This document shows, piece by piece, positions 1 through 8,632 of a stretch of 64,000 bases of DNA. The notes beneath the pieces are model-generated. The model worked only from the letters and a program-made list of their open reading frames with translations. It ran no database searches and was not told the origin of the DNA. Origin of the DNA: Lachnospira hominis (ex Liu et al. 2021) (GTDB lineage Bacteria > Bacillota > Clostridia > Lachnospirales > Lachnospiraceae); the NCBI RefSeq assembly GCF_014287955.1, contig NZ_JACOPD010000004.1, forward strand, positions 186,001 through 250,000. The letters run 5' to 3'. A program made the position numbers and the translations under genes. Numbering within the stretch: position 1 is the first letter of the stretch; each line of letters starts with the position of its first letter.

Positions 1-1
1 T

Positions 2-664
2 CCTAATGGATTTAATGCACTTGCTCCAATTCTTGTTCCAATTATACTTATGGCACTTGGCTCAATTTCATCTATGGCCGGCTGGACAGGAGCACTTGAT
101 ATCGCCTGCCAGTTCTTAGGAAAGCCAATTATTGCCCTTGCAGTTGGTACAATATTTGCAGTAATCCAGCTTGCAACTGCTCATAAGATGAGTGATTTTT
201 ATAACATTACTAATGAGACATTAAAAACTGTTGGTCCTATTCTTTTTGTAACAGCAGCAGGTGGTGTTCTTGGTAAAGTTATTTCTTCAACATCAATGGT
301 AAGCTACATAACACAGCATGCAGAAGTGCTTTCGGCAGTAGGTATATTCTTCCCGTTCATACTTGCAGCAATATTAAAGAGTGCACAGGGTTCATCAACA
401 GTTGCTATTACAACAACAGCAGGTATACTTGCTCCGCTTCTTCCTGTACTCGGACTTGCAACACCTGTAAAGTCAGTACTTTGTGTAATGGCTATTGGTG
501 CCGGTGCCATGACAGTATCACATGCTAACGATTCATATTTCTGGGTTGTTACTAACTTTGGTGATATGACACCTGAACAGGGATATAAGACGCAGACAGT
601 ATGTACATTAATCATGGGTATTGCATCTATGGTTGAGATATTCATACTTTCATTATTCTTATAA
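2..664 (+). CDS. GntP-family gluconate/glycerate-type permease, C-terminal part
   Basis: The reading frame is open to the left edge, so this is the C-terminal ~220 residues of a longer protein (family usually 430-450). It is almost entirely hydrophobic, with about six membrane segments, and carries the small-residue-rich stretch 'SAQGSSTVAITTTAGI' and the 'SHANDSYFWVV' segment typical of the GntP family of H+ symporters for gluconate and related sugar acids. The next two genes reduce tartronate semialdehyde and phosphorylate glycerate, so a sugar-acid substrate such as glycerate, galactarate or a relative is likely. Substrate is inference; family is clear from the motifs. The gene ends 41 bases before the reductase and is probably cotranscribed with it. 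Confidence 0.85.
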   Translation, partial: PNGFNALAPILVPIILMALGSISSMAGWTGALDIACQFLGKPIIALAVGTIFAVIQLATAHKMSDFYNITNETLKTVGPILFVTAAGGVLGKVISSTSMVSYITQHAEVLSAVGIFFPFILAAILKSAQGSSTVAITTTAGILAPLLPVLGLATPVKSVLCVMAIGAGAMTVSHANDSYFWVVTNFGDMTPEQGYKTQTVCTLIMGIASMVEIFILSLFL

Positions 665-705
665 TTAAAATGCTGTTAAAATGATATAAAATCAGGAGGA
701 TTTAT

Positions 706-1581
706 ATGGTTATTGGGTTTATCGGACTTGGAATAATGGGGAAACCAATGGCGAAGAATCTTTGTAAAGCAGGATATTCATTAATTGTTAATGACCATCA
801 TATAGAAAATATTAATGAACTTGAAAAATGTGGTGCAGAAAGCGGAACATTAGAATATATTGCGAAAAACAGTGATGTTGTTATTACAATGCTTCCAAAC
901 AGCCCTCAGGTAAAAGAAGTAATTCTTGGTGAAAATGGTGTAGCCCGGTATATGAAATCAGGTACATGTTTTATAGATATGAGTTCAATAAATCCGGTTG
1001 ACAGCAGATATATTGGAAAAATTTTGAAAGAGAAAGAAATTGAAATGCTTGATGCTCCCGTATCCGGTGGAGAACCAAAAGCCATAGATGGAACAGTTGC
1101 ATTTATGGTTGGCGGAGATGAGAATACATTTGAAAAATATAAAGAAATACTTTTTAAAATGGGTTCATCTGTAACCAGATGCGGTGAGCTTGGAGCAGGA
1201 AATACAACTAAACTTGCTAATCAGATAATTGTAGCAGGTAATATACAGGCAGTGTCAGAAGCATTTATTCTGGCAAAAAAGGCCGGTGTTAATCCTGAGT
1301 GTGTCTTTGAGGCAATAAAAGGCGGACTTGCTGGTTCTACAGTAATGAATGCAAAAGTGCCTATGATGATTAATGATGATGTAAAGCCGGGATTCAGGGT
1401 TGATTTACACATCAAAGATTTGAATAATGCTTTGGAATGTGCACACAGTGTTGGTGCTGTTGTTCCAATGACATCACAGATTCAGGAGATAATGCAATAT
1501 CTTCATAATAATGGAGACGGAAGCAGTGACCACAGTGCAATAATTCATTATTATGAGAAACTGGCAGATATCAAACTTTAA
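706..1581 (+). CDS. garR: 2-hydroxy-3-oxopropionate (tartronate semialdehyde) reductase
   Basis: A 291-residue member of the beta-hydroxyacid dehydrogenase family. The N terminus has the NAD(P)-binding loop 'GFIGLGIMGKPMAKNL', the substrate-binding 'DAPVSGGEPKA' lies near residue 117, and the catalytic lysine is in 'GNTTKLANQ' near residue 170. These are the standard marks of GarR/3-hydroxyisobutyrate dehydrogenases. The start has a good ribosome site (AGGAGG, 7 bases upstream). Position between a GntP permease and a glycerate kinase favours tartronate semialdehyde to D-glycerate over 3-hydroxyisobutyrate as the reaction. The paralogous families differ subtly, so the exact substrate is inferred from context. 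Confidence 0.85.
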   Translation: MVIGFIGLGIMGKPMAKNLCKAGYSLIVNDHHIENINELEKCGAESGTLEYIAKNSDVVITMLPNSPQVKEVILGENGVARYMKSGTCFIDMSSINPVDSRYIGKILKEKEIEMLDAPVSGGEPKAIDGTVAFMVGGDENTFEKYKEILFKMGSSVTRCGELGAGNTTKLANQIIVAGNIQAVSEAFILAKKAGVNPECVFEAIKGGLAGSTVMNAKVPMMINDDVKPGFRVDLHIKDLNNALECAHSVGAVVPMTSQIQEIMQYLHNNGDGSSDHSAIIHYYEKLADIKL

Positions 1582-1650
1582 TATTTGTATTTCGATAAAA
1601 ACCAGAAAAGTCTGGTATATAATAGAAGATCAGACGGAAAGGGGAAACAT

Positions 1651-2889
1651 ATGAATTATGAATTAAAAAAGGTTGCAGATAATATAATAGATGCAGCTAT
1701 AAAAGCTGTTCTGCCGGATAAAGCAGTAATAAGAGCACTTGAGAATAAAGAATTTCCCGGCAGGGTAGTTCTTGTTTCAGTAGGAAAAGCAGCATGGCAG
1801 ATGGCAAATGCTGCATCAGAATATTTGGGCGATAGAATAGATAAAGGTATTGTTATAACAAAATATGGACATGTCAAAGGTGAGATAGAAAATGTGACAT
1901 GTTTTGAAGCAGGACATCCTGTGCCTGATGACAATTCCTTTAAGGCAACACAGAAAGTCCTTGATATGGTTTCTGATTTAAAAAGTAATGATACAGTTCT
2001 TTTTCTCCTTTCAGGAGGTGGAAGTGCATTGTTTGAAAAACCACAGATTTCAGGTGATGAGCTCTCAGACATAACTAACCAGCTTCTTTCCTGTGGTGCA
2101 GACATTGTGGAGATAAATACTATAAGAAAACGTTTATCTATGGTAAAAGGCGGAAGATTTGCAAAAATATGCGAACCGGCACATGTATATTCAATTGTGC
2201 TTTCAGACATACTTGGAGATCCTCTTGATATGATTGCTTCCGGACCGGCTTGTCCTGATTCTACTACATGTGAGGATGCAAAAAAAATTGTAAATAAATA
2301 TAACCTGAAGCTTTCACCGGATGCTGAAAAGCTTATGGAGGTTGAAACACCAAAAAAACTGGATAATGTTACGACATTGATTAATGGTAGTGTAAGAGAA
2401 CTTTGCAATGCAGCGGCAAAAGAATGTGAAAAACATGGTTTTGAGTCAGTAATTCTTACAGACCAGCTTTGCTGTCAGGCGAAGGAAGCAGGAAGTTTTC
2501 TTGCCTCTATAGCAAAAACACATTGCCATGGTAATAAAAAGACAGCCTATATTGCCGGTGGCGAGACAGTTGTTAATCTCACCGGACATGGCAAAGGCGG
2601 AAGAAATCAGGAGATTGCACTGTCAGCAGCCAGTGGAATTGATGGTATTAAAAATGCTGCCATATTCAGTATCGGAAGCGACGGAACTGATGGTCCGACA
2701 GATGCCGCTGGAGGATATGCTGATGCTGATACTGCGGGAGAACTCAGAAAGAAAGGCATTAATATATTTGATGTTCTCAGACAAAATGATGCATATAATG
2801 CGTTAAAAGAAACAGGCGGACTTATTATAACTGGTCCGACCGGAACAAATGTTAATGATGTTGCTGTGCTTCTTATTGATTGCGATTGA
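1651..2889 (+). CDS. Glycerate 2-kinase, MOFRL family
   Basis: About 412 residues, normal for the GckA/TtuD-type glycerate kinase that makes 2-phosphoglycerate. Visible features are 'VGKAAWQMANAA' near residue 45, the glycine-rich 'LLSGGGSALFE' near residue 115, and the C-terminal MOFRL signature region ('GGRNQEIALSAA', 'SDGTDGPTDAAGG') where the family coordinates Mg and substrate. The ORF is open 22 codons further upstream, but the ATG at 1651 follows a GGAAAGGGG ribosome site, and the family begins near this point. It completes a permease-reductase-kinase set feeding glycerate to glycolysis, useful when pectin-derived galacturonate or its oxidised form is the carbon source (inference). A strong terminator follows. 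Confidence 0.88.
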   Translation: MNYELKKVADNIIDAAIKAVLPDKAVIRALENKEFPGRVVLVSVGKAAWQMANAASEYLGDRIDKGIVITKYGHVKGEIENVTCFEAGHPVPDDNSFKATQKVLDMVSDLKSNDTVLFLLSGGGSALFEKPQISGDELSDITNQLLSCGADIVEINTIRKRLSMVKGGRFAKICEPAHVYSIVLSDILGDPLDMIASGPACPDSTTCEDAKKIVNKYNLKLSPDAEKLMEVETPKKLDNVTTLINGSVRELCNAAAKECEKHGFESVILTDQLCCQAKEAGSFLASIAKTHCHGNKKTAYIAGGETVVNLTGHGKGGRNQEIALSAASGIDGIKNAAIFSIGSDGTDGPTDAAGGYADADTAGELRKKGINIFDVLRQNDAYNALKETGGLIITGPTGTNVNDVAVLLIDCD

Positions 2890-2946
2890 TAGTTAATAAG
2901 AAGAAGCCGGTAATATTCATATAAAAGTACCTTCCATCCTATTTGC

Positions 2947-2987
2947 AGGACTGCCACACTAAGTGATTGGTTTGGCAGTCCTTTTTA
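2947..2987 (+). terminator. Rho-independent terminator after the glycerate kinase
   Basis: AGGACTGCCA and TGGCAGTCCT form a 10-bp perfect stem around a 16-base loop, followed by TTTTTATTT. It closes the garR-glycerate kinase unit. Confidence 0.85.
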
Positions 2988-2989
2988 TT

Positions 2990-3086
2990 TACGCGTGTAA
3001 CGAGCCAAAGTCCGTGCTTGCACGAGACCTTGGCGAGTGCCGCGATAACTTGAGAAACCCGCGGAGCGTGTTTCTCATAGTTTATT
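2990..3086 (+). repeat. GC-rich palindromic intergenic element, possible dispersed repeat
   Basis: About 95 bases that are clearly richer in G+C than anything around them, lying between the glycerate-kinase terminator and the AT-rich leader of galM. It contains the hairpin CGTGC-TT-GCACG nested in CCAAAG/CCTTGG, then a second hairpin GAGAAAC/GTTTCTC around an 11-base GC loop. No ORF fits. The composition shift and nested palindromes resemble REP/ERIC-type dispersed elements; only one copy is seen in this window, so repeat status is inference. The rest of the 331-base gap (3090-3219) is plain AT-rich leader with an AGAGGAGG ribosome site for galM. Confidence 0.45.
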
Positions 3087-3219
3087 AGGACTGAAGTATA
3101 TAATTGAATTTAATATGTGTAAAAATGCCAACATGATTTGCTTTTAAAAAATAATCGGGATATAATTAAATAAAATTAACGTGAATATAAATATTGATTT
3201 ATAGAGGAGGTACAATTTT

Positions 3220-4266
3220 ATGGTGAAAAATTTTGGACAGTTATCATCAGGGGAAACAGCACATCTTTACAGTTTAATGACAGATATGTTAAGGATTTGT
3301 GTCACTGATTTTGGCGGAACACTTGTGAGTGTGGAAGTTAAGGATAAATCAGGCGAATTTGTTGACATAACGCTTGGTTATGATGATGTTGCAGGTTATG
3401 AAAATGACAATGACTGTTTTGGGTTTAATATCGGAAGAAATGCAAACAGAATTTCCAATGCACAATTTACCTTAAATAATATTAAATATGTACTTGCAAA
3501 AAATGATGGGGAAAATAATCTGCATAGCGGACCACATCTTTTTTCAAAAAGAATGTGGCATGTAACAGAATACAGGGATGATTCAATTGTATTTGAAATT
3601 GAGAGCCTGCATCTTGACCAGGGATTTCCCGGAAATGCAAAGTTTTATATTATATACAGAATAACAGGTAGTAATTCATTTGAGATTGAGTATAATGCAG
3701 TTTCTGATATGGATACAGTAATTAATATGACAAATCACAGTTATTTTAATCTTAATGGAGAGGGAAGTGGAAGTATTGTTAATCATAAGACCGTTATACA
3801 TGCAGTTTCTTTTACACCATTAAGAGCCGGTGCAATTCCTACAGGAGAAGTTCGTGCAGTTGAGAAAACACCTATGGATTTTAGAAAAATAAAAAGAATA
3901 GGTAATGATATTAATTCAGAATATGAGCAGATTAAGATTGCAGGAGGTTACGACCATAACTGGGTGATTGACCACCATGATTCACAGAATCTGGCTGAAT
4001 GTGTGGAAGTTTACGGAGACAAAACCGGTATTGCTATGAAGATAAGCTCGGATTATCCGGGAATTCAGATGTATACAGGCAATTATATTGGAAATGTAAA
4101 AGGAAAACACGGACATATATACGCACCCCGTGATGGGGTATGTTTTGAGCCGCAGTATTTTCCGGATGCAGTCAACAGACCAGAGTTTGAAAGTTCTGTA
4201 TGTAAGGCGGGTCAGAAATTTGATAAAAAAATAAAGTATGTTTTTTTTAATGATAAATATTGCTAA
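3220..4266 (+). CDS. galM: Aldose 1-epimerase (mutarotase)
   Basis: 348 residues, usual GalM length. Motifs seen: 'GFNIGRNANRI' (residues ~69-79), 'NNLHSGP' with the catalytic histidine region, 'INMTNHSYFNLNG' containing the general-acid histidine near residue 175, and 'GGYDHNWVID' near residue 244. The enzyme interconverts alpha and beta anomers of galactose, glucose and related sugars in the cytoplasm (no signal peptide). An AGAGGAGG ribosome site precedes the start. It is 57 bases from the following permease and may be cotranscribed, but I see no functional tie to purine transport; sugar release from pectin or hemicellulose fits better. Confidence 0.92.
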   Translation: MVKNFGQLSSGETAHLYSLMTDMLRICVTDFGGTLVSVEVKDKSGEFVDITLGYDDVAGYENDNDCFGFNIGRNANRISNAQFTLNNIKYVLAKNDGENNLHSGPHLFSKRMWHVTEYRDDSIVFEIESLHLDQGFPGNAKFYIIYRITGSNSFEIEYNAVSDMDTVINMTNHSYFNLNGEGSGSIVNHKTVIHAVSFTPLRAGAIPTGEVRAVEKTPMDFRKIKRIGNDINSEYEQIKIAGGYDHNWVIDHHDSQNLAECVEVYGDKTGIAMKISSDYPGIQMYTGNYIGNVKGKHGHIYAPRDGVCFEPQYFPDAVNRPEFESSVCKAGQKFDKKIKYVFFNDKYC

Positions 4267-4323
4267 TATTTGTATTTTGAATTATATTGTTCATTGAAAG
4301 ATTTATTAATAAATGGAGGATTT

Positions 4324-5718
4324 ATGAAAAAAATTAGCGAACTTATGCCGGAGGCATATGATTTTAATGGAAAGCTTCCATTGAAACAGGCAATACCACT
4401 TGGACTTCAGCATGTTATGGCGATGTTTGTTGGTAATCTTACACCGCTTCTTATTATAACCGGTGCATGCGGGATTGGTGCAGGAAGTGAATATGCATCT
4501 GTTCAGGTTGCACTTTTACAGAATGCGATGATTATAGCCGGTATTGTAACACTTATTCAGTTATTTGCAATTGGACCAATAGGTGGAAAAGTACCTATTA
4601 TTATGGGTACAAGTTCCGGATTTATAGGAGTATTCAGCAGTGTGACTAAAATTATGGGCGGTGGAGTATTAGCTTATGGAGCACTGATGGGGGCATCTAT
4701 TATAGGAGGCTTGTTTGAGACTGTACTTGGAGCATTTATTAAACCTTTGAGAAGATTTTTTCCATCAGTAGTGACAGGAACTGTAGTTTTATCTATAGGT
4801 TTGTCACTTATATCAGTTGGTATTAATTCTTTTGGAGGTGGAAATTCAGCTAAAGATTTTGGCTCTTTGGAAAATCTTTTTCTGGCTTTTGTTGTCCTTG
4901 TAGTGATATTGTTTTTTAAACATTGGACGAAAGGATATATTAGTTCATCAGCTATACTTATTGGAATTATAGTTGGTTATATTGTTGCATTTATTATGGG
5001 ATTAGTTCTTCCACATACAGCAGTTTCTGCTGATGGAGTAGAATATACAAAGTCATGGGTGCTTAACTGGAACAAAGTTGCAGAGGCAAAATGGATTGCA
5101 ATTCCAAAGTTTATGCCGATAAAACCTGTATTTGACCTGAGAGCAATTTTGCCGGTGCTTGTTATGTTTGTTGTTACAGCGGTAGAAACAGTTGGTGATA
5201 TTTCGGGTGTTATGGAAGGTGGAATGCAAAGAGAAGCAACAGACAAGGAACTTTCAGGCGGTGTTATGTGTGATGGTATCGGTTCAACATTGGCAGCATT
5301 GTTTGGCGTTCTTCCTAATACATCATTTAGCCAGAATGTTGGTCTTGTTGCAATGACAAAGGTTGTTAACAGAATAGCACTTGCTTCAGGAGCTGTTTTT
5401 CTTATACTCTGTGGACTTATTCCAAAACTAGGTGCATTAATTTCAATTATGCCTCAGTCTGTACTTGGAGGTGCTGCAGTTATGATGTTCTCATCAATTA
5501 TAGTAAGCGGTATTCAGCTTATAACTAAAGAACCTCTAAATGCAAGAAGACTTTCTATAGTTTCAGTTGCACTTGGAGTAGGTTATGGTATGGGAGTCAG
5601 TCCGGCAATTCTTTCACATACACCACAGGCAGTCCAGCTTATATTTGGTGAATCTGGTATTGTTCCGGCAGCAGTTGTTGCAATAATACTTAATGTGATA
5701 TTGCCGAAAGACGAATAA
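4324..5718 (+). CDS. NCS2-family xanthine/uracil-type permease
   Basis: About 464 residues and roughly 12-14 hydrophobic segments. Family marks are 'QHVMAMFVGNLTPLL' near residue 30, 'PIIMGTSSGFIG' near residue 95, 'TAVETVGDISG' near residue 285 (the conserved acidic segment used in substrate binding), and 'NTSFSQNVGLVAMTKV' near residue 335. The ORF opens at 4270, but the ATG at 4324 follows GGAGG and gives a normal NCS2 start. The neighbouring xanthine-dehydrogenase-like subunits make a purine (xanthine, urate or similar) the best guess for substrate, imported by proton symport. The 3' end overlaps the convergent NTPase-nucleotidyltransferase gene by 29 bases. Confidence 0.9.
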   Translation: MKKISELMPEAYDFNGKLPLKQAIPLGLQHVMAMFVGNLTPLLIITGACGIGAGSEYASVQVALLQNAMIIAGIVTLIQLFAIGPIGGKVPIIMGTSSGFIGVFSSVTKIMGGGVLAYGALMGASIIGGLFETVLGAFIKPLRRFFPSVVTGTVVLSIGLSLISVGINSFGGGNSAKDFGSLENLFLAFVVLVVILFFKHWTKGYISSSAILIGIIVGYIVAFIMGLVLPHTAVSADGVEYTKSWVLNWNKVAEAKWIAIPKFMPIKPVFDLRAILPVLVMFVVTAVETVGDISGVMEGGMQREATDKELSGGVMCDGIGSTLAALFGVLPNTSFSQNVGLVAMTKVVNRIALASGAVFLILCGLIPKLGALISIMPQSVLGGAAVMMFSSIIVSGIQLITKEPLNARRLSIVSVALGVGYGMGVSPAILSHTPQAVQLIFGESGIVPAAVVAIILNVILPKDE

Positions 5719-6808
5719 TATCATCCGGTGTGTCAATATCATATAATTCATATTTATCCTGTGCAGGAACAGCAATGACCTGTGCAGGATATTTTTTAAT
5801 AAGAAATCCGCCACCTTTGTGTTCTGGGAGATTTAAAAGTTCGTTAAAATAATGAGATGGAAATATACATGGAGAGCCGGCATTTCCGTTAAAACTAAGT
5901 CTGCATATTTTATTATTATGGTAAACAAATAAAAGACAAAGAAGTTGTAGGGTTGTTCTTTTTATTAATGGTTGATCTGCTGGCAGAAATAAAATTCCAT
6001 CAGAGTATGAATTATTAATAATATGTGTCACGCCGATACGTATCATATCGTTTCTGTATGGCATATCATGTTTTATAAAATGTATATTTTCATGTCTGCA
6101 TATTTCGGCTACATCGTTGTGGCGTGTTACAACAATACGGTCTTTAAAATTTACAAAGCGGCTTTCTGATATAGCATTTTCAATAAGCGTTTTTCCATTA
6201 AAGTCAGCAGTCAGCTTATTATGACCAAATCTTTTTGACATGCCTGAGGCCATGATAATGCATGAGAGGTTATTGAATATAGTGTCTATATCTATAAGAA
6301 GTACATCTTTTCGTGAACGTATTTTGTCAAGAAAAGATGTTGACTGTTTCCTTATTACAGCTAATACATGTGAACTGTTCAGAAGTTCAAATATAGAAGT
6401 CTGGAATTGAATGCAGGAACTTTCAAGATATCCGAGTTCATCAATAACAAAAAATCTATTATTTGAATTGTCAATGTGTGAACGGATAGCCGGTATGGCA
6501 CATTTAAGAAAACCTTCTTGTACGGCTTTCATGTTATTGCCTTTTGATAAAGAATCAGGGTTTGTGGTTAGTGGAGTGCCTATTGTATATTCACGTGCAT
6601 TTTCAATAAGATTAGATTTTATAACTACTTCAGGTTTCATGGTTTTGTAACTTCGCAAAAAATCAAAATTTTCATTTAAAAGTACGCATAAATTATTTAA
6701 AAGAGTTGATTTGCCACTGCCCTTGCAACCTGTAATAAAAAGATGTTTCTTGCCGGTTATATTGTAAAAATTAAGGACCGCTGAAGCATCCATATAAAAA
6801 TTATTCAT
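5690..6808 (-). CDS. Fusion: THEP1-like NTPase domain + MocA/MobA-like nucleotidyltransferase
   Basis: Two domains are visible in 372 residues. Residues ~15-175 hold a P-loop 'ITGCKGSGKSTLLNNL' and a Walker B-like 'FFVIDELGYLES' followed by an F-x-x-S pattern, as in the THEP1 nucleoside-triphosphatase family. From ~185 a MocA/MobA-type transferase begins with 'SCIIMASGMSKRFGHNKL' (the glycine/KRF/K signature) and contains 'GILFLPADQPLI' with the metal-binding Asp, then 'NAGSPCIFP'. MocA attaches CMP to molybdopterin in cofactors for xanthine-dehydrogenase-type enzymes. The gene is followed by an ABC importer on the same strand and faces the molybdenum hydroxylase genes, so maturation of that enzyme is the likely job (inference). 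Role of the NTPase half is unknown. Confidence 0.8.
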   Translation of the reverse strand: MNNFYMDASAVLNFYNITGKKHLFITGCKGSGKSTLLNNLCVLLNENFDFLRSYKTMKPEVVIKSNLIENAREYTIGTPLTTNPDSLSKGNNMKAVQEGFLKCAIPAIRSHIDNSNNRFFVIDELGYLESSCIQFQTSIFELLNSSHVLAVIRKQSTSFLDKIRSRKDVLLIDIDTIFNNLSCIIMASGMSKRFGHNKLTADFNGKTLIENAISESRFVNFKDRIVVTRHNDVAEICRHENIHFIKHDMPYRNDMIRIGVTHIINNSYSDGILFLPADQPLIKRTTLQLLCLLFVYHNNKICRLSFNGNAGSPCIFPSHYFNELLNLPEHKGGGFLIKKYPAQVIAVPAQDKYELYDIDTPDDIIRLSAISH

Positions 6809-6822
6809 AATAATCCCATCCT

Positions 6823-7620
6823 TTATAATGAAAGAACTGTTTTGTGTAATCTACCGTTAGCATCGGCACATTCAACTACATTAATATTACTATACAAAAA
6901 TGACATTTTTTCATTGATTTCTGTAATATCTGCTGTATGTACATCGATATCGGATATGATTTTTCCGTTTTTCATAAGAAATATTACATCGCTGTACTCA
7001 AGTGCCAGTTCAGGACTGTGGATACACATTATTACACATTTATTATTTCTTGAAATATGAGTTATATGCTTCATAAGCATATGTCGATTTGCAAAATCAA
7101 GAGCACTGTCGGGTTCATCAAGAAGCAGAAGAGGAGTATCTTCTATAAGCGTTCTTGCAAGTATGCATAACTGTTTCTGCCCTTCACTTAAAGTTAAAAA
7201 ATCAGTGTTGTATAAACCGGCAAGCCCTACAGAATCGATAGCTTTATCAACCTGCTGTCTCATATTACTGCTGTATGATTCAAATATACGAAGATGTGGA
7301 TTAAATCCTAAAAGACATACTTCTCTTACTGTCATACTTATATTTATTCCGGTTTTCTGCGGTATATAGCTTATTAACCGGGCTCTTTTTTTTACTGACA
7401 TTTTTTCCAGTGTTTTTCCGTTAAGTCTGCATATGCCATTGTGACCGGTAAGATTCATAACAGCTTTCATAAGGGAAGTTTTGCCACATCCATTATTTCC
7501 GATAATAGCATAAATATGTCCGGAATGTGCATTAAAGCTTACATTTTTAACAGCACATTTATGACCATAGTATACAGATACATCTGATATATCAAGTGTT
7601 GGAACGATTAAATCAGGCAT
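6823..7620 (-). CDS. ABC importer ATP-binding protein, FecE/BtuD type
   Basis: 265 residues with Walker A 'IIGNNGCGKTSLMKAV', the ABC signature as 'LSEGQKQLCILARTL', Walker B 'LLLLDEPDSALD' and the switch histidine in 'VIMCIHSPE'. The arrangement is that of FecE-type ATPases paired with ten-helix permeases. The start overlaps the permease stop by one base (TAATG on the minus strand), so the two are translationally coupled. Together with the permease and lipoprotein it forms a type II importer; this class carries ferric chelates, cobalamin and, in MolABC, molybdate or tungstate. Adjacency to a MocA-like gene and a molybdoenzyme makes an oxyanion the favoured cargo, not proven. Confidence 0.88.
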   Translation of the reverse strand: MPDLIVPTLDISDVSVYYGHKCAVKNVSFNAHSGHIYAIIGNNGCGKTSLMKAVMNLTGHNGICRLNGKTLEKMSVKKRARLISYIPQKTGINISMTVREVCLLGFNPHLRIFESYSSNMRQQVDKAIDSVGLAGLYNTDFLTLSEGQKQLCILARTLIEDTPLLLLDEPDSALDFANRHMLMKHITHISRNNKCVIMCIHSPELALEYSDVIFLMKNGKIISDIDVHTADITEINEKMSFLYSNINVVECADANGRLHKTVLSL

Positions 7621-8618
7621 TACAAATCCTCCTTTTTGTTTGATTTTATAAGAAGAATTATAAGCAGTGGTGCCCCAATAACAGATGTAAATATACTTAC
7701 AGGAAGTTCGGATGATGATAAACTTCTTGCAAAAATATCTGAAAGAGTCATTATAATAGTGCCGGCAAAACCGCTTGAAATGTATGTGAAACGGTCATTT
7801 CTTCCAGTGAGCAGTCTGGCAATATGTGGGGCTATAAGACCGATAAAACTTATGAGACCGGTTACACATATTATTGATGAAACTATTAACGTCGCTGTAA
7901 TCAGTATAATGAATCTGAATATTGTGACATTTACACCTAAAGAAGCTGCTTCATCTTCATTGATAGATAGTATTAGAATTTGCCTGTATAGTAAAAGTAT
8001 AATAAAGAAACCAATAAATGTTATAAAAAAGGGAATAGCAATACTGTCGATGGATATACCATTGAGACTTCCCATAATCCAGTATTCTATGGATGCAAGC
8101 TGTTTTTCCGGGTCAGCAGCAAGTTTTAAAAACATAAGAATTGTCTGTGCAACAGAGTGGATTGCAATACCTGTAAGTATTATGGTGTATTTGTTTTTTC
8201 CCGGAACTGCATATGCTGTAAGAAGTGTAATTGAAAGTGCAATTAGACCTCCTGCAAATGCACATATTGAAATAAATGGTGCTGAAGCTGAAACTGCAAC
8301 GATAGCAAATGCTGCACCGGCACTTGCCCCGGATGAAACACCTGCAATATCAGGCGATGCAAGAGGATTTTTAAATACCAGCTGGTAAACATAACCGGCA
8401 ATTGAGAGACCAAATCCACCAATAATTCCCATAATTACACGTGGTAAGCGGAGACGGAAAAACACCATAAGCATCATTTTATCGCCGTCCAGTAATCCTT
8501 TTATTGTAAGTGGATATTGTCCTGTAAAAACTGACCATATGGATACTGCAATAAGAAGCAGTATCCATATAACAGATAAAAATATAATTTTGTTTTTGTA
8601 GTTAGTGATTTTTAACAT
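7620..8618 (-). CDS. ABC importer permease, FecCD/BtuC family
   Basis: 332 residues, about ten membrane helices, normal for FecCD. The family marks 'LRLPRVIMGIIGGFGLSIAGYVYQ' region (residues ~53-76), 'NPLASPDIAGVSSGASAGA' just after it, 'LTGIAIHS' and 'GLISFIGLIAPHIARLL' (the coupling region) are all present. It is the membrane partner of the adjacent ATPase and lipoprotein. Cargo cannot be read from the sequence; see the ATPase entry for why molybdate or tungstate is proposed over iron or cobalamin. No Fur-type box or cobalamin riboswitch was recognised upstream of the transcription unit. Confidence 0.88.
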   Translation of the reverse strand: MLKITNYKNKIIFLSVIWILLLIAVSIWSVFTGQYPLTIKGLLDGDKMMLMVFFRLRLPRVIMGIIGGFGLSIAGYVYQLVFKNPLASPDIAGVSSGASAGAAFAIVAVSASAPFISICAFAGGLIALSITLLTAYAVPGKNKYTIILTGIAIHSVAQTILMFLKLAADPEKQLASIEYWIMGSLNGISIDSIAIPFFITFIGFFIILLLYRQILILSINEDEAASLGVNVTIFRFIILITATLIVSSIICVTGLISFIGLIAPHIARLLTGRNDRFTYISSGFAGTIIMTLSDIFARSLSSSELPVSIFTSVIGAPLLIILLIKSNKKEDL

Positions 8619-8632
8619 AAATCATTCCCATA

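Noticed and set aside
1656..2408. 250-codon open frame on the minus strand
   Set aside because: It is the shadow of the glycerate kinase gene; no ribosome site, and the protein is a Ser/Phe-rich antisense composition.
7636..8388. 250-codon open frame on the plus strand
   Set aside because: Antisense shadow of the FecCD-type permease, which has clear family motifs.
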